This document shows positions 9,461 through 20,165 of a stretch of 42,533 bases of DNA, piece by piece; positions within the stretch are counted from its first letter, which is position 1, and every line of letters starts with the position of its first letter. Location: NCBI GenBank assembly GCA_023627715.1, contig JAMAHW010000153.1:1-42533 (forward strand). The letters run 5' to 3'. A model generated the notes under the pieces. The model did not search any database and was not told the origin of the DNA. It saw nothing but the letters and a program-made list of their open reading frames with translations. The stretch comes from Periconia sp. R9002. Lineage: Eukaryota; Ascomycota; Dothideomycetes; Pleosporales; Periconiaceae. The translations under genes and the position numbers were made by a program.

Positions 9461-11556
9461 CTACCAGCCTGGCGCATTGAAAAAGCGGTCAAGAGTTTGT
9501 GTACACATCCAAGAAAACCCTTCGATATTAGGAAATGAGCTTAGTGCTTGCCTCAGCTGCGCTCGACTTTGCACACTCATCTTCTCAATTTGCCGGCAAA
9601 ATTGTTCTCTGTACCATGGATTTTCGGGCCTTGAATGTGCGCTTAAGGCCAGCGTACCGATGCATAGGCACCACAGAATCGCCGAATCCAAAGCGGGTGA
9701 ACACGACGTGATACCCGTGGCGGATACATTCTGTTCTGACGAGGGCATGGGAAGGATGCTTGATCGTGCATGTATGTACTGCGGAGAAAAAAATGGCGTT
9801 TCGAAACCCTCGATCAAATCGACAAGAGCTTCTTTGAGCCGAGCGATGAGACGATCGCACAACTTCATTTCAGGTGGCAGCCCCCGGGGCCCGATCCAGA
9901 AGAGTAGATGACAAGCTTCTGCAAGTGTGACGTCCATTTTTGATATAGTGTGGCTGTTCATCCGCCGAGCTGATAAGATTTGCAATAGACTGCACTCTAG
10001 ATCGTACATAATCCGGACGATAGTACGATCCCTCGTCTTCACCTTCGAACACTGGTCGTATTTAGTAATTGAGCCTGCCTGGAGCAGGGAGAGTTGGTGT
10101 ATCAATGTAAATATGTATTTCAGCTCATGCGATACAGGCGGCACGGTCCATAGGGTTGCATTTGCTAGGCGACTTGACTCGTGCAGAAAAGATAATGACA
10201 AAGCTTCCGGGAAAGGCGGAGGAGTGTAAGGAATTTGAGGTAATGTGCGATTCAGCGCGCTAACACCGAGTTCGCACCTATTTCGTATCAGGGACCACCA
10301 AAAGAATGTCTAGGATGGTTTCTCACCATATTGCAGCCTTTTGCGTAAAAGTATCTGGCGGAGAAATTTAAAGTTCAACAAGTATTGACGCAAAAGCTGA
10401 GATGCCGACCCGACTCACCGTATTGCTGAAGACCGGTCATAATATCGCCTTCCCCTTGCACAGTTATCGCTTTGAGCATGGCACTGCAGTGCATCTCTGC
10501 TTCCCAGAACATACCACCAAAGGACTAAATTCAACCGTCAACCAACCACATATCATCTGGATTTGGGGATCACGATCCGAGCCAAGCCAAGCCAGCATTA
10601 GCCGTTTTCAAGCATAGAGGAAAACAAGTGGTATCTTACCGAACAGGCAGTCAAGCAGGCAAGAGAGCGAATGAAAGCATTCGTACACTTAGAATCGGTA
10701 CTGTTGATGGCCTCCTGAATGGACCGTAGAGAAAGCGCATAGAAGTACGATACCTCGCTAGACAGTGATTTCCCAGCAATACTGTCTCGTATCAGTGTTG
10801 TCGCATAAAGCCATGTCACGAAAGACATGAAGTCCTCAGACATATTGCTGAATACTGAGTTCTTTTTACAGACTTGCAGGAATGGCTGGCGCAGTCTCCA
10901 CACGTACTTGTCTGTTTCGATTGGCGAAAGGAACGCTGGTTCGGAGTGTAAACTCACCGTCTGAACAAGGGAGTTGTTCGGGGCAAGATGTAAAAACTGT
11001 TGAGTCAGTGCACGTTCATTGGAGGGATAAGGAAGTTGATTGACGAACGACATAGTTATCCTGCTGCTAACTTACAATATTCGAGGATATGGTTGATATT
11101 GCGCCCAACCCTTGGTAAGGCATCGAAAGGATCTAGCAGCCCTGTGACTATGCTGGTCGAAGGGTTCATTGTTGTGTTCAGTCCGAGCAGTCTGTTCTCT
11201 TGCTTTTGGGCGTCGAGTCTTGCCTCTCTTTCATTTTTCTTCCCCTCTCTGTTCCTTATCTTCTTCAATACAGTCTTCTCTGGCGGAGGTTGCTGCTGCT
11301 TATTTCGATGCACCCAGCTTTTCGCATTTCTTCTCACGGCTGAATTTTCTAGGTAGCCACGCGCGAAGTCAGTGCGCAAATACCTACATACGCTGCATTC
11401 GCCAACGTGTCGACACTTACTTCCTGGATCCGAATTGTTTAAGAACTGAAACTCTTGGAGATTATGTTGATAAACAGAAAATGCTGGTCGTGCACTGTAG
11501 AAAAATCTACGGTCTGGGGTTAGAACGGCCCTTGAGTAGTCTTTCGCAGTAGCCAT
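9461..11556 (-). CDS. Fungal transcription-factor-like protein, six exons
   Basis: Proposed exons (minus): 11556-11421, 11348-11076, 10996-10640, 10494-10419, 10354-10327 (28 nt), 10277-9461, all with GT-AG introns. The product is about 560 residues. The N-terminus has the FQFLNNSDP then VRRNAKSWVHRNK pattern and a basic segment (EKTVLKKIRNREGKKNEREA). This is the style of Pezizomycotina proteins with a Fungal_trans_2-type C-terminal region and no Zn2Cys6 cluster. The middle has SLVQTVSLHSEPAFLS and MHCSAMLKAITVQGEGD, the position of the family's H-x-x-G-L segment. The frame agrees at every junction except exon 2 to exon 3, which is out by one base at a run of five T's (10992-10996). That may be a real frameshift or an intron edge I have misread. 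The 11556 start is the nearest in-frame ATG. A regulatory role is inferred from family only. Confidence 0.62.
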
Positions 11557-13407
11557 ATTCAATTGCCCTTGCCGTTCCACGGAAGAGCATCCCAATGCGG
11601 ATGTCGAGGATGTCAAAACGAGCAAAACACTAGAAGCGAAATAAAGGTCATTCAACCATTTGAATCAAGTGTGAAACTCCAATTTTTCTTCGGGAGCGCC
11701 CACATGTTGTGTTGCAAAAGTTGGTTGGGTAGCGTAGCTGAGCGCCTGGCGCCCTTACGCCCCCCCAACAAAACCTATTGGTATCTGGTTCAGTTTGGTG
11801 AAAGACAAGCGAACCGACGATACGGGCAGATATCACGGCTTATAGAGAAGATATTGATCACTAGATTGGAAAACGTGCGATTATGTAGCTCATTGGCCTT
11901 GGAGCCAATTAAAATGGATTCCACCGAGCGGAGTTGTGGTGATCGGCAGAGGGATGCTGTCGGCTGCCATGATACCTTTTTACATATTTACGATTGAAGG
12001 TGTATCTTCAATATGTTACTTTATCATGTTACATAGTGTACTCGTATTTCTCGGATAAGAAAAAAAAACAATTTTGACGTACCCATAGGCTGATCCACAC
12101 GCATCGTACTGTTGTTTTTGATAATCCGTGTAATGATTTCGAACTATATACGCTTTTTGCACTCATTGTTATTGTTTTTCTTCGCCCATGCCCAGCTCCG
12201 GGTGCCATAGCGCATGGCGAAGTATCACGTGTGCCCCGCCATGCCCTCCGAATTTGCTGTGGACCAAATTTGAAATTAGGCCGAGATCGACAAAAATGCC
12301 AAGCCCAGTATCGCCGATCTAATCAGGACCTTGAGCGAGCTGCTGCATCTTTAGACGATCTTTCGACGTACTGCAAATGCCCCAGGTGCCGCTCTGACGA
12401 ATTGCAAGCTTTCTGATGTGGTGTGGTTGAGTATGTCCCGTCCCAAAGCATCCATTGCGCGGTGTCACTTTGGCCTTTTTTTGCGCGGCAAGGATGTAAT
12501 AGATCCCTTGCTCTTCAGTGTATCTCTTTCCCCCATTTTTTTCTTTTTTCTTTTTTTGTTGTTCAACTAGTCCTAGGATGGCAGGAGTTTCTAGATGTGT
12601 CGTGGTAGCAAGGCTTGTCTTTCGCCCAACGGAACACAGTAAAGGATGTATTGGGCGGACTTTAGATTGGCATGTTGTAAATTCAGCGAGCTAACGTGCC
12701 TCCCTGTGAAGCGAGCCACCCTGTGTGCCGAGCCAGATGAGTGGTTAGGAATGGAAATTTGGGAAAGCACAGTTGAAGGGGCATGAGGCGCAATCGGAAT
12801 TGGAGACTGACTCTGTGATCGATATTTCTGCACACTTACCTAGTGTAGCAACATCAGATAAGATAAGGCTAAGTAGTCCGCGCAGCCACCACTCTTACCC
12901 GTAAACTACCTACGAGGTAAGGTGTGCGGGGTCATCGCGGCTCGCTTCCACTAGAAGTACCTATCAACGGGGCGGCCTTGTGCGAAATCGCGCCTCGCAG
13001 GACGTATAGGGTTGGTGACAACTTTAAAGTATAGGATGGAGGTTATAAAAGTAAGATGAACCCATTTCACTAAGATTTGAACAAAAAAGGCTCTAGGTTG
13101 ATGCTATAGTGAGAGGACGTCTGTAACGTCACAACATAAGACGCTGTATAAATGAGGCAAGGTGACGACAATGCGAATGTAATTTTGGGGTAGTTACGGT
13201 AGATTCAATACATCCGGAATCAGTTACAGCAGGTTATTCTAATAGAAGTATAGTGTTGTTCGTTGTGCGCATCTGTTTTCCAGTCCGTTCAAAGTTAAAG
13301 TACCATTCATCTGGATGGCTCGTTTCATAGGGAGGCACGTTAATCTTCTAACGTTAGGACATTCATTCTCCAAATACCCATATGCATGCTTTCGCTGTTT
13401 TATCTTC
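11557..13407. other. Intergenic stretch
   Basis: No supported gene. It contains A- and T-rich runs (for example 12059-12068 and 12535-12560) and scattered short frames without protein character. 11557-11700 would be the promoter side of the minus-strand factor gene; no specific site can be named. Confidence 0.4.
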
Positions 13408-14154
13408 TCAGCCAGGTGCTCTTGGACCTAACATCCAATCCTCCATGGCCAGCCACCGGCTCCACTTTGTTTCGGCATTCTCGATCTCGTGGATGTGAAT
13501 GTTCTGTAGTGGAATCATGGACGGCACCGATTCATGCGGTGATATGTCGTACAGATACTTCACTTGAGCTAATTCTGTGCTCTTTGCCGCGAACATGTAG
13601 TTACAACGCTCGTTTTCGTGGATTGGCCCGATACCTTCCTTCCAGTCGTCGCCAAAAAAGCCATGCATAATCCCTTCCTTGTCCATTCCGGTGATTACCA
13701 GTCGCTGGATGTACGGTACGAGAGACACCCATGCAGGAGTAGGTTGGCTTTGAGGGTTCTCCATCGAATATGCCCTATTGAAGGGTAGGTTGGAGGCCAT
13801 GGGCCCAGCTAGGTATGTGAGAGTCACCGTTCCGTGTGCGACAGGCGCAGCTGGCCATTGACAAGGTAGACGGATGCTCATGAGCGCAGCGACAGCTTGA
13901 ACGACGCCGTCGTATTGGGCGTGGCGGAGAAAGTACCGTTGGCAGCTCTGGTATGCGGGATACCACTCGAAAATATCCAACTGCAGCATGCCCGATGCAT
14001 TAACGCCAGGAGTAGCCGGCACCCCAGGTGGATTGAAAGTGTTGCGCCATGCAGGTTTGTTTGATGCGGAGCTGAAACTGGACATTGGGCAGAAAGGACA
14101 GGATTGAGCAAATGTCATCAACACGTGGCTGTGGCCAAGATGCAGGCTGATCAT
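13408..14154 (-). CDS. Conserved fungal hypothetical protein
   Basis: A single uninterrupted 248-residue frame runs from the ATG at 14154. The C-terminal half has a distinctive block: LVPYIQRLVITGMDKEG, HGFFGDDWKEGIGPIHENER, NYMFAAKSTE and WSRWLAMEDWMLGPRAP. I recall this combination as a widely distributed Dothideomycete protein of unknown function, sometimes with uninformative automatic names. A central segment, GVVQAVAALMSIRLPCQWP, fits the same family. There is no signal peptide, membrane helix or catalytic motif. The N-terminus (about 60 residues) looks poorly conserved, so the start is the least certain part. No function can be assigned. Confidence 0.6.
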   Translation of the reverse strand: MISLHLGHSHVLMTFAQSCPFCPMSSFSSASNKPAWRNTFNPPGVPATPGVNASGMLQLDIFEWYPAYQSCQRYFLRHAQYDGVVQAVAALMSIRLPCQWPAAPVAHGTVTLTYLAGPMASNLPFNRAYSMENPQSQPTPAWVSLVPYIQRLVITGMDKEGIMHGFFGDDWKEGIGPIHENERCNYMFAAKSTELAQVKYLYDISPHESVPSMIPLQNIHIHEIENAETKWSRWLAMEDWMLGPRAPG

Positions 14155-16164
14155 TCAGTGTGAGAATGGATGATTTCATGCACTATAAGCTTTGTGCGCT
14201 TTGAAATATTCAGAAAACAGTGGCAGTTGCCGGCTATAGTGTCTGCCTGAGACGGGGTCGATGGCTACGTCCAGCGAGCTATATAGGCTTGCCATGTCTC
14301 TAGGATGACCATCGCTTTGTACATTTCCCTACGGATATTCAACGGCAGCCCGAAAAAGGGTTATTTCATTCCAAACAATGGCTACTGATGTGTTGAGATC
14401 AGCAAGCCACAGCTGTGCATCTCTTGGTTCATGAGCTACTCGGTAATCCTCCCAATAGTAGCTGAAGGGTCACTACTTGGATGCTGCATTGTTTTTTGCT
14501 TTGTTAGCTCTCAAACGATGCGAGTGTAGCTTGCATGCGCAATCGTTCAGCCCGTTAAAAGCATGGACTTCTTGAGCAATTGCAGTCAGCGAATATCGTT
14601 GTTCGATAGCGATGGCTCGTGTAAAGCCAATAGCGTGATCCGCCACCAATTTCTAATAACAGCCATGCATTTTGTACCAACCAATCCTGTCCCCGCAGAG
14701 CATTACTGATATAATGATACTGTACGAAGAACTCTATCTTAGACAGGCAATGAAACTCAACATCAACCTTTGAACGAAGCCCTTGCGTTTGATTGGTGTA
14801 TGGCTCTGCTTCCAATTCGGCCACCAATGTGCAACCCTGTGATACCGCAAAATCTTTCCTGCGCGGAGATCCCGAAGCCGCGGAAAAGGCTCCCATGGAA
14901 GATGCCGCGCTGCAATTGGGAATTTGCAGCGACATTCTTCACGACCTACAAACTCCACCGCCGCAGCCCGGCACAGCTGTGCAGCGCAGTTTTAGCAGTT
15001 CTCGCCCGACGAGTAGGCCCCCACGGTCTTTACGACCAGGCTTTAGACGCGACTCGGCCGTTATGCGACAGACAAAAGCATCAGCACCTAACAGGCTGAG
15101 AGATTATCAACAACGGTACTCATCGTCCGGGCGACCTTGTCCGTGACGTCTTTTCGATTCTCCAAGAGCAGACCATCGTCTTAGAAGCGCCTGGCGAAAG
15201 AGGAGAGCTCACCTTCATGAAGCACTGTCGCTCTCGGACGTAAAGCTTCTCAACACCGGCATAGAAGCTAGGGGTTTGCTCTGGAAGCCATGCAGAGAGC
15301 TTTCGCCCAACCAGCTCCTCTCAACATCTTGCTCTGAAGGAGGAATCCGGGTTTGCGGGGTATCGCAGCAAGCGTTCACAATGTCTCGCTCGTTTAATGC
15401 GCCGTCTTCGCTAAAAACAGCTTGCCAAGGAATTGAACAGCTCCTAGGAAACAAGGTGCAAGTTCCAAATTTGGAGCCCGCCTCAACACGCGTTCACGTG
15501 ATATCGTTCCCCATTCATCGTCCAGAACCCAGCTTTGAACCGTGGCTAATGTCACAATGCCTACCCTGAACAAAACGCAGCATACGACTACATGACCAGC
15601 GCAGTCCCAATGTCAACGCACTGAGCCGATCTGAAGTTTGGCGAACCTGCGGTTGATGCCACAGAGTAACGACAAATGCTTGGCGCACGAGCCATCTAGG
15701 CACGTACAGCTCTGTTAGTGCGTAGGTGGAACTCGGCGCACTGTCCGCATCATTATTTCTTCTATCTCAACTATGCTTCACGAAACTGGCCGTAATGCTA
15801 GCCGTAATTCTGGCAGTAATGATTGGCTAACTTCCGGTCCCTAACCAACGGCTATCCCCTCGTTGCCGCTTCCTATCGAGCCTCTCGAATGTTCCTCGTC
15901 TGACAGCCAGCACAAATGCAAACATCATCACCTGCCGTCATCCCGCCGAAAGCGCCCACAGCTCATTTCACCTTCGCACTGTGCATGCTTCCTACGTGCT
16001 ATTGGTACGCCATTCGAAACCAATAATAATGTCCCGGCAGTTTCTATGGCCTCCGAAATATCTGCTCCCTCTTCCACCTCTACCGTCGCAAGCTTGAGCC
16101 ATCGCACTATTCTGAAGTCGGCGCCTTCATGCCACGAACAATGGCCAAGTCCCATGTGGAGGTA
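14155..16164. other. Intergenic stretch with possible decayed coding sequence
   Basis: No intact gene is supported. On the minus strand between about 15460 and 14555 several consecutive frames look protein-like (for example VERSWLGESSLHGFQSK near 15320 and DKVARTMSTVVDNLSAC near 15125). They are broken by closely spaced TAG, TAA and TGA codons and frame changes, so this may be a degraded gene. I could not name a family. 15460-16164 shows nothing definite. Confidence 0.35.
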
Positions 16165-19052
16165 TCATCGCTTGCTTGCATATGCTGCGGATTGCTCACC
16201 TTCGTACATGCTAGCTCTGTCTACCGGGCTGTTAACTTCACTTTCATCACTAGCCGTCGCGGCTGAACTGCCCGTAGATAGTGCATTGGCATTTCCATCG
16301 TTGATTGCAGCATCCTGTTTGCAATCCGAATAGCGGCCCCTGGATCCACTTTGTAGACCTTAGCGAGCGGATCGGTTGAGTTGTCGCTTTTTTTTCCTAG
16401 ACTCAACTTCAGAATCTATGGCCCCATCTTGATCACTCAGAAGACGTATCGGATTCAAGATCGGAATCTACATCCCCAGATGAAGTGGTGTCCAATGCAA
16501 AGAATGATGCTGGAGGAGGCGTTGAGCTTGGTAGCGATTTGCGAGAGGTGGATAGCGTCTCTCTAAATACCCATTGATGTCGTAGAGGAGAAGCTTCGGC
16601 TTCTGGAGACAAGCTCTCGTTGAGCGCGCTTAGAATCCTTTGGGAATACAGCCTCGGTTTGCGTCGTGCAGGCCTTAGGTAAGATGGAGTGATTTGTACG
16701 CGTGAACGACGAACATGAATGGAGTAGTTATCCTCTAGACGAACTCCGCTAAGACCAGAGGCTTCGAAATCCATAGTGCTCAAGGTCTCTGTACCATTGT
16801 CATTCTCCAGTGCATCGAGGGAAAAGCCGATGTCTTCACTGCTCGAGAAGTCTTGCTGACTTTCCGTAGAATCAATACCCATCCAAGGCGAACCAAACGG
16901 CCCCCGCAGTTCTCCAATATCAGATACAGGGCTACGCATGAAATGTTGTTGTGGGATAGGAGCTCGTAACATAGAGTTTGTAACGCTCGTATACGGTCTA
17001 GATATGGGGTTGGAACAACCATGACGGTCACCAGTCAAATCCGTACAAAACTTTGCTTTGCTGTAAAAGATCATAGGGCTGTCGCAGCATCTTTTTACAG
17101 AGCTTTGCAATGCTGAACCTCCAAACTCGGAAAAGGCACCATCCTACAGAGCGTGATTAGGCCAGTTGCTCGACGAGTTCGTGGAAAAACCGTAAAGATC
17201 ATTCTCGTCGTTTAGATCTTTTCTGTGGGAGAATAGAGGTATATAAGTATACTTGTTCTGATACTGTTCATTCTGTGTATAATTGTTTCATTCTAATTGT
17301 CGTCTAGACTCGTTTTTCTATTCAACGTTACTGTCCAGCTTTATTTCGAGGTGGTTAGCAGATGATTCGCTGTGTCTGCAAATGTCATAAGGGAGATGCT
17401 TTCCTCGGTCGTTGGATGAGCTGTTGCCGCCACTTGTAGTGACTTCTCGGCTGCCTCTCCAGCGAACTTTCTGTCCATCATGCGAAAGCTCAAAATTAGA
17501 ACTATACTCAATTATTGCGTCCTTTACGAAATCCGGGGTAACAATAATCGTGTGAAGCTGCGCTATATTACAAAGCAGGTTGAGATATAACCATTCACGA
17601 TCATCTTGCGGCGATCTACCTGAGATCATGTCGGGCGGGGAGAAACCGAGATGCCGAATGTATTCCAAGTTTTTAGCCGGTCCTTCTGCTTGGTGCAGAC
17701 CTAGATCTAATGGTCTTGTCAGACGTTGATTGGGGGACTCGGAGCCTGCAAATCCGTGTTCGTCAATGTGCGGGATTGGGTAGGATCTCTTCAATAAATC
17801 ATTCTGTACGGTAACATTCTCCTCGTCGGCCCGTGCTGGTATTATGCGTGCTTCACGGTTGCCTTCGGGATTGGAGCATTGGCCTGTAACTTCTCGCATA
17901 CGGCGATCGTCCATGGCGGCTAGCTGGGCGATCTCTTCTTGCTGCATGGGCTGCAGCTGGCTCCCGGGCGCTGACTGTTTACTAGCGAAGATCTGTTCTA
18001 AACGACGCACCACCAGTTTCTTTTTGGACTCTTCTGTCAGAGCAATGGTATTCTGCGCAAGCGAGTTCACGGACATGTCGTCAAGGTACGATTGTATGGT
18101 TTGGTGCTGATTGTGTCGTGCCTTGGTTGCACGCCGGCAGTCTCTATCATGATCCATTGCTTAACTCGACGGGGTGATGGTTGAATTCTGACCACATGCC
18201 GACATGGAGGCATAATCAGACCCTGCGAAACGAGAGGCACGACGAGATATGTCTGTCTGGGAACCACATGGCGGTGGATGTGACGAGACAACGGAGTAGT
18301 CTACGTTCGGACCTCTCTCAATATCTGCAGCGAACTTTCTCAAGATTTCCTCCAGCTCCCTCTTTTTGTGGTCAAGAAGACTGTGAAAGCGAACCTCGAA
18401 GAGTTTCTCATCTTGCAAGTGATCATCATATAGCCACTCGTATTTCTTCAACTGCTGCTTCAGTTTCTTATTCGCAACAGTCAGATCATCGATGACGCTC
18501 CGAAACTCCTCCATGGTGCTGCTTTTAGCATTGGCACTGATGCCGGACATGCTAGGAAGATACGGCATAGAGACCTGTCGGTACGAATAGCCGCGCAGCA
18601 CATAGTCATCTTGAGAGATATGGCATAAGGATGAGTTGCGTAGAAAAGACAGTGGGTCATCTATATCACTAAGCTTAAGCGGGGCCTCTCGATCACATCT
18701 TAGAATACTCACTATCAGCAAAAGAAGGATTGTTCTGTACTGCATTGTTGGCGCTCTCGAACCACTTTCCGGCGTCGCTACTTTCTCTCGGGCTATACTT
18801 ATCTTTATTGGGCTGAGCCTTGGGGGAAATGTATGGCGACAGGTGCATCTTGTCCTTTGCAGAAGCATTGGATGAGCTCGATAACGTGGTCTGACTTTTG
18901 TACACAGTTGGTTCCTCTGGGGAAATCCTGGAAGCTAGGGGTTCGTGGTAAAGAGATATAGAATTGTGAGTAGGAGGACGGCGGGAGTGAGCTCTTTTGC
19001 GCGACGGTAAACCACTTGTGGAACTGGCCAGATTGACCGTGATGTTTAGTGA
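16165..19052 (-). pseudogene. frq: frequency (frq) clock-gene copy, inactivated
   Basis: Nearly the whole FRQ protein can be followed in order on the minus strand. Exon 1 (19052-18713) ends KWFESANNAV then NPSFAD; a 52-bp intron (18712-18661, GTGAGT...TAG) follows. Then come the coiled-coil block EEFRSVIDDLTVANKKLKQQ with DEKLFEVRFHSL, KKLVVRRLEQIFA, NLEYIRHLGFSPPDM, EWLYLNLLCNIAQLHTI, MIFYSKAKFCTDLTGD, MDFEASGLSGV and the C-terminal ALSTGSSAATA block. These are hallmark FRQ segments, and the about 950-residue span fits the family. In-frame stops lie at 18163-18161, 17320-17318, 17290-17288, 17146-17144 and 16362-16360. A one-base insertion is likely near 16435. No in-frame ATG exists between the TAA at 19055-19053 and the first conserved block. 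The active protein sets the circadian period as the negative arm of the clock; this copy cannot encode it. The working frq is presumably elsewhere. Confidence 0.9.
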
Positions 19053-19055
19053 TTA

Positions 19056-19523
19056 TTTAGCTGAGCAACAGTAAAATCATGCTGTGCGTTCTTATGGAAA
19101 TACCCTCGGCTGGGTGGCGTAGTGAGATAGTCGTCAGGTAAAGCCGCGCTTCGGGTAGGTGTGCCGAAAATGAACTTTGAGCTGTATCTTCCCGGTACAG
19201 CACCGAACAGGTTCATGCGCGGGTGTACAGGCCTGTGTGTACAGCGGACACCAAGCTGTTTCTGCAGAGCAAGAGGGCCACAGACGTGAAGTGGTAGTCA
19301 GACATAACGCCGCAACAGCAGGAATAAGAGCAGAGAGGCCCCATGAGTAGACAGGAATTGAAGCGTAGGCTCCGACCTCCGGATATAAAATAGGCTCCAC
19401 AAATTAGATATTTAACGTTAAGTTACGTTTGTAAGCCCGAGACAGTGATATTATTGGCAAGCTTGTAACAATCCGGAGTTATCGCTTGCTGTTATCGACG
19501 ATTCTGCACGACCCCGGCTCACC
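19056..19523. other. Stretch 5' of the frq relic
   Basis: I see nothing coding here. It should correspond to the former frq promoter side; no element can be named. Confidence 0.35.
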
Positions 19524-19706
19524 TCATTTGGTGCTAGAGCAATCGGCGATCGTGACTACAAGGCTCTCCGCGGCCCGCCAGAATCTGGTCTTTGTTCCTC
19601 CAGAGAATGTCAACCTGTAGCCTTCGTTCCGGTGCAATACGAGGAAAACTGGCTTATCTTTGTAGGCGTTGCATAGGTCAAAGGCTTGGTAGGCCGTCTC
19701 TTTCAA
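19524..19706 (-). pseudogene. MADS-box-like fragment (weak)
   Basis: The minus frame gives RLKETAYQAFDLCNAY followed by PVFLVLHRNEGYRLTF. This follows the spacing of the second half of an SRF/MADS DNA-binding domain (K-x-T-x-x-K-A-x-x-L, then V-x-L-V, then G-x-x-x-x-F). The preceding exon with the basic helix was not found, though a possible splice acceptor (CTTTGCAG) lies near 19725. About 60 residues only. Chance resemblance is possible. Confidence 0.3.
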
Positions 19707-19868
19707 CCTCTCCGCCTAGAAGAATCTGCAAAGAGTGTGAGTGATTGAAAATTCATCCCTAGGAAAATAGGTACGTAAAGCTGATCACATAGCACCCGGC
19801 CATATACCTGCCTGAGTTGCGACAAAGTAAAGCGTTTTCGACTACTGTACATCACCCTAAACGTAACC

Positions 19869-20165
19869 CTAGGGAGAAGTAAAGAGGATAATAACGGTGC
19901 GTGCGTATGCGGGTATCTGCTCACATTTACACAAGTCGCTAGGCAGAAAAACTGTTGTACAATGGTTCCAAGGAGGAATGCCTTTCCTACTCGCCAGCTT
20001 CCTCTGAAGCAGACGGTGGTGGCCAAGCCTGAAACCAAGATACGCTAGATCGTATTCCTGTGCACTGGACAGAGCGGGCCAGCTGAGGGTTCCATTTGTC
20101 TGTAGCGGATCGATGTATTGCCCCAAGCCGATGACTTGGAGGATACTACGTAAATGATCATCCAT
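19869..20165 (-). CDS. SAM-domain-like fragment
   Basis: From the ATG at 20165 the frame reads DDHLRSILQVIGLGQYIDPL, then a diverged middle, then YDLAYLGFRLGHHRLLQRKL. That is the layout of a sterile-alpha-motif domain: GL-x-x-Y, an acidic position before LG, then LGHR-x-x-L-x-x. Such domains precede an HMG box in some fungal DNA-binding proteins, but I find no HMG box downstream. After IPPW the frame looks random until its stop at 19869, which suggests either an unresolved intron or truncation. It is probably a gene remnant. Confidence 0.42.
   Translation of the reverse strand: MDDHLRSILQVIGLGQYIDPLQTNGTLSWPALSSAQEYDLAYLGFRLGHHRLLQRKLASRKGIPPWNHCTTVFLPSDLCKCEQIPAYARTVIILFTSP

Noticed and set aside
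15863..16333. Plus-strand frame of 156 codons
   Set aside because: It overlaps the C-terminal part of the frq relic on the other strand, and its composition is that of an antisense shadow.
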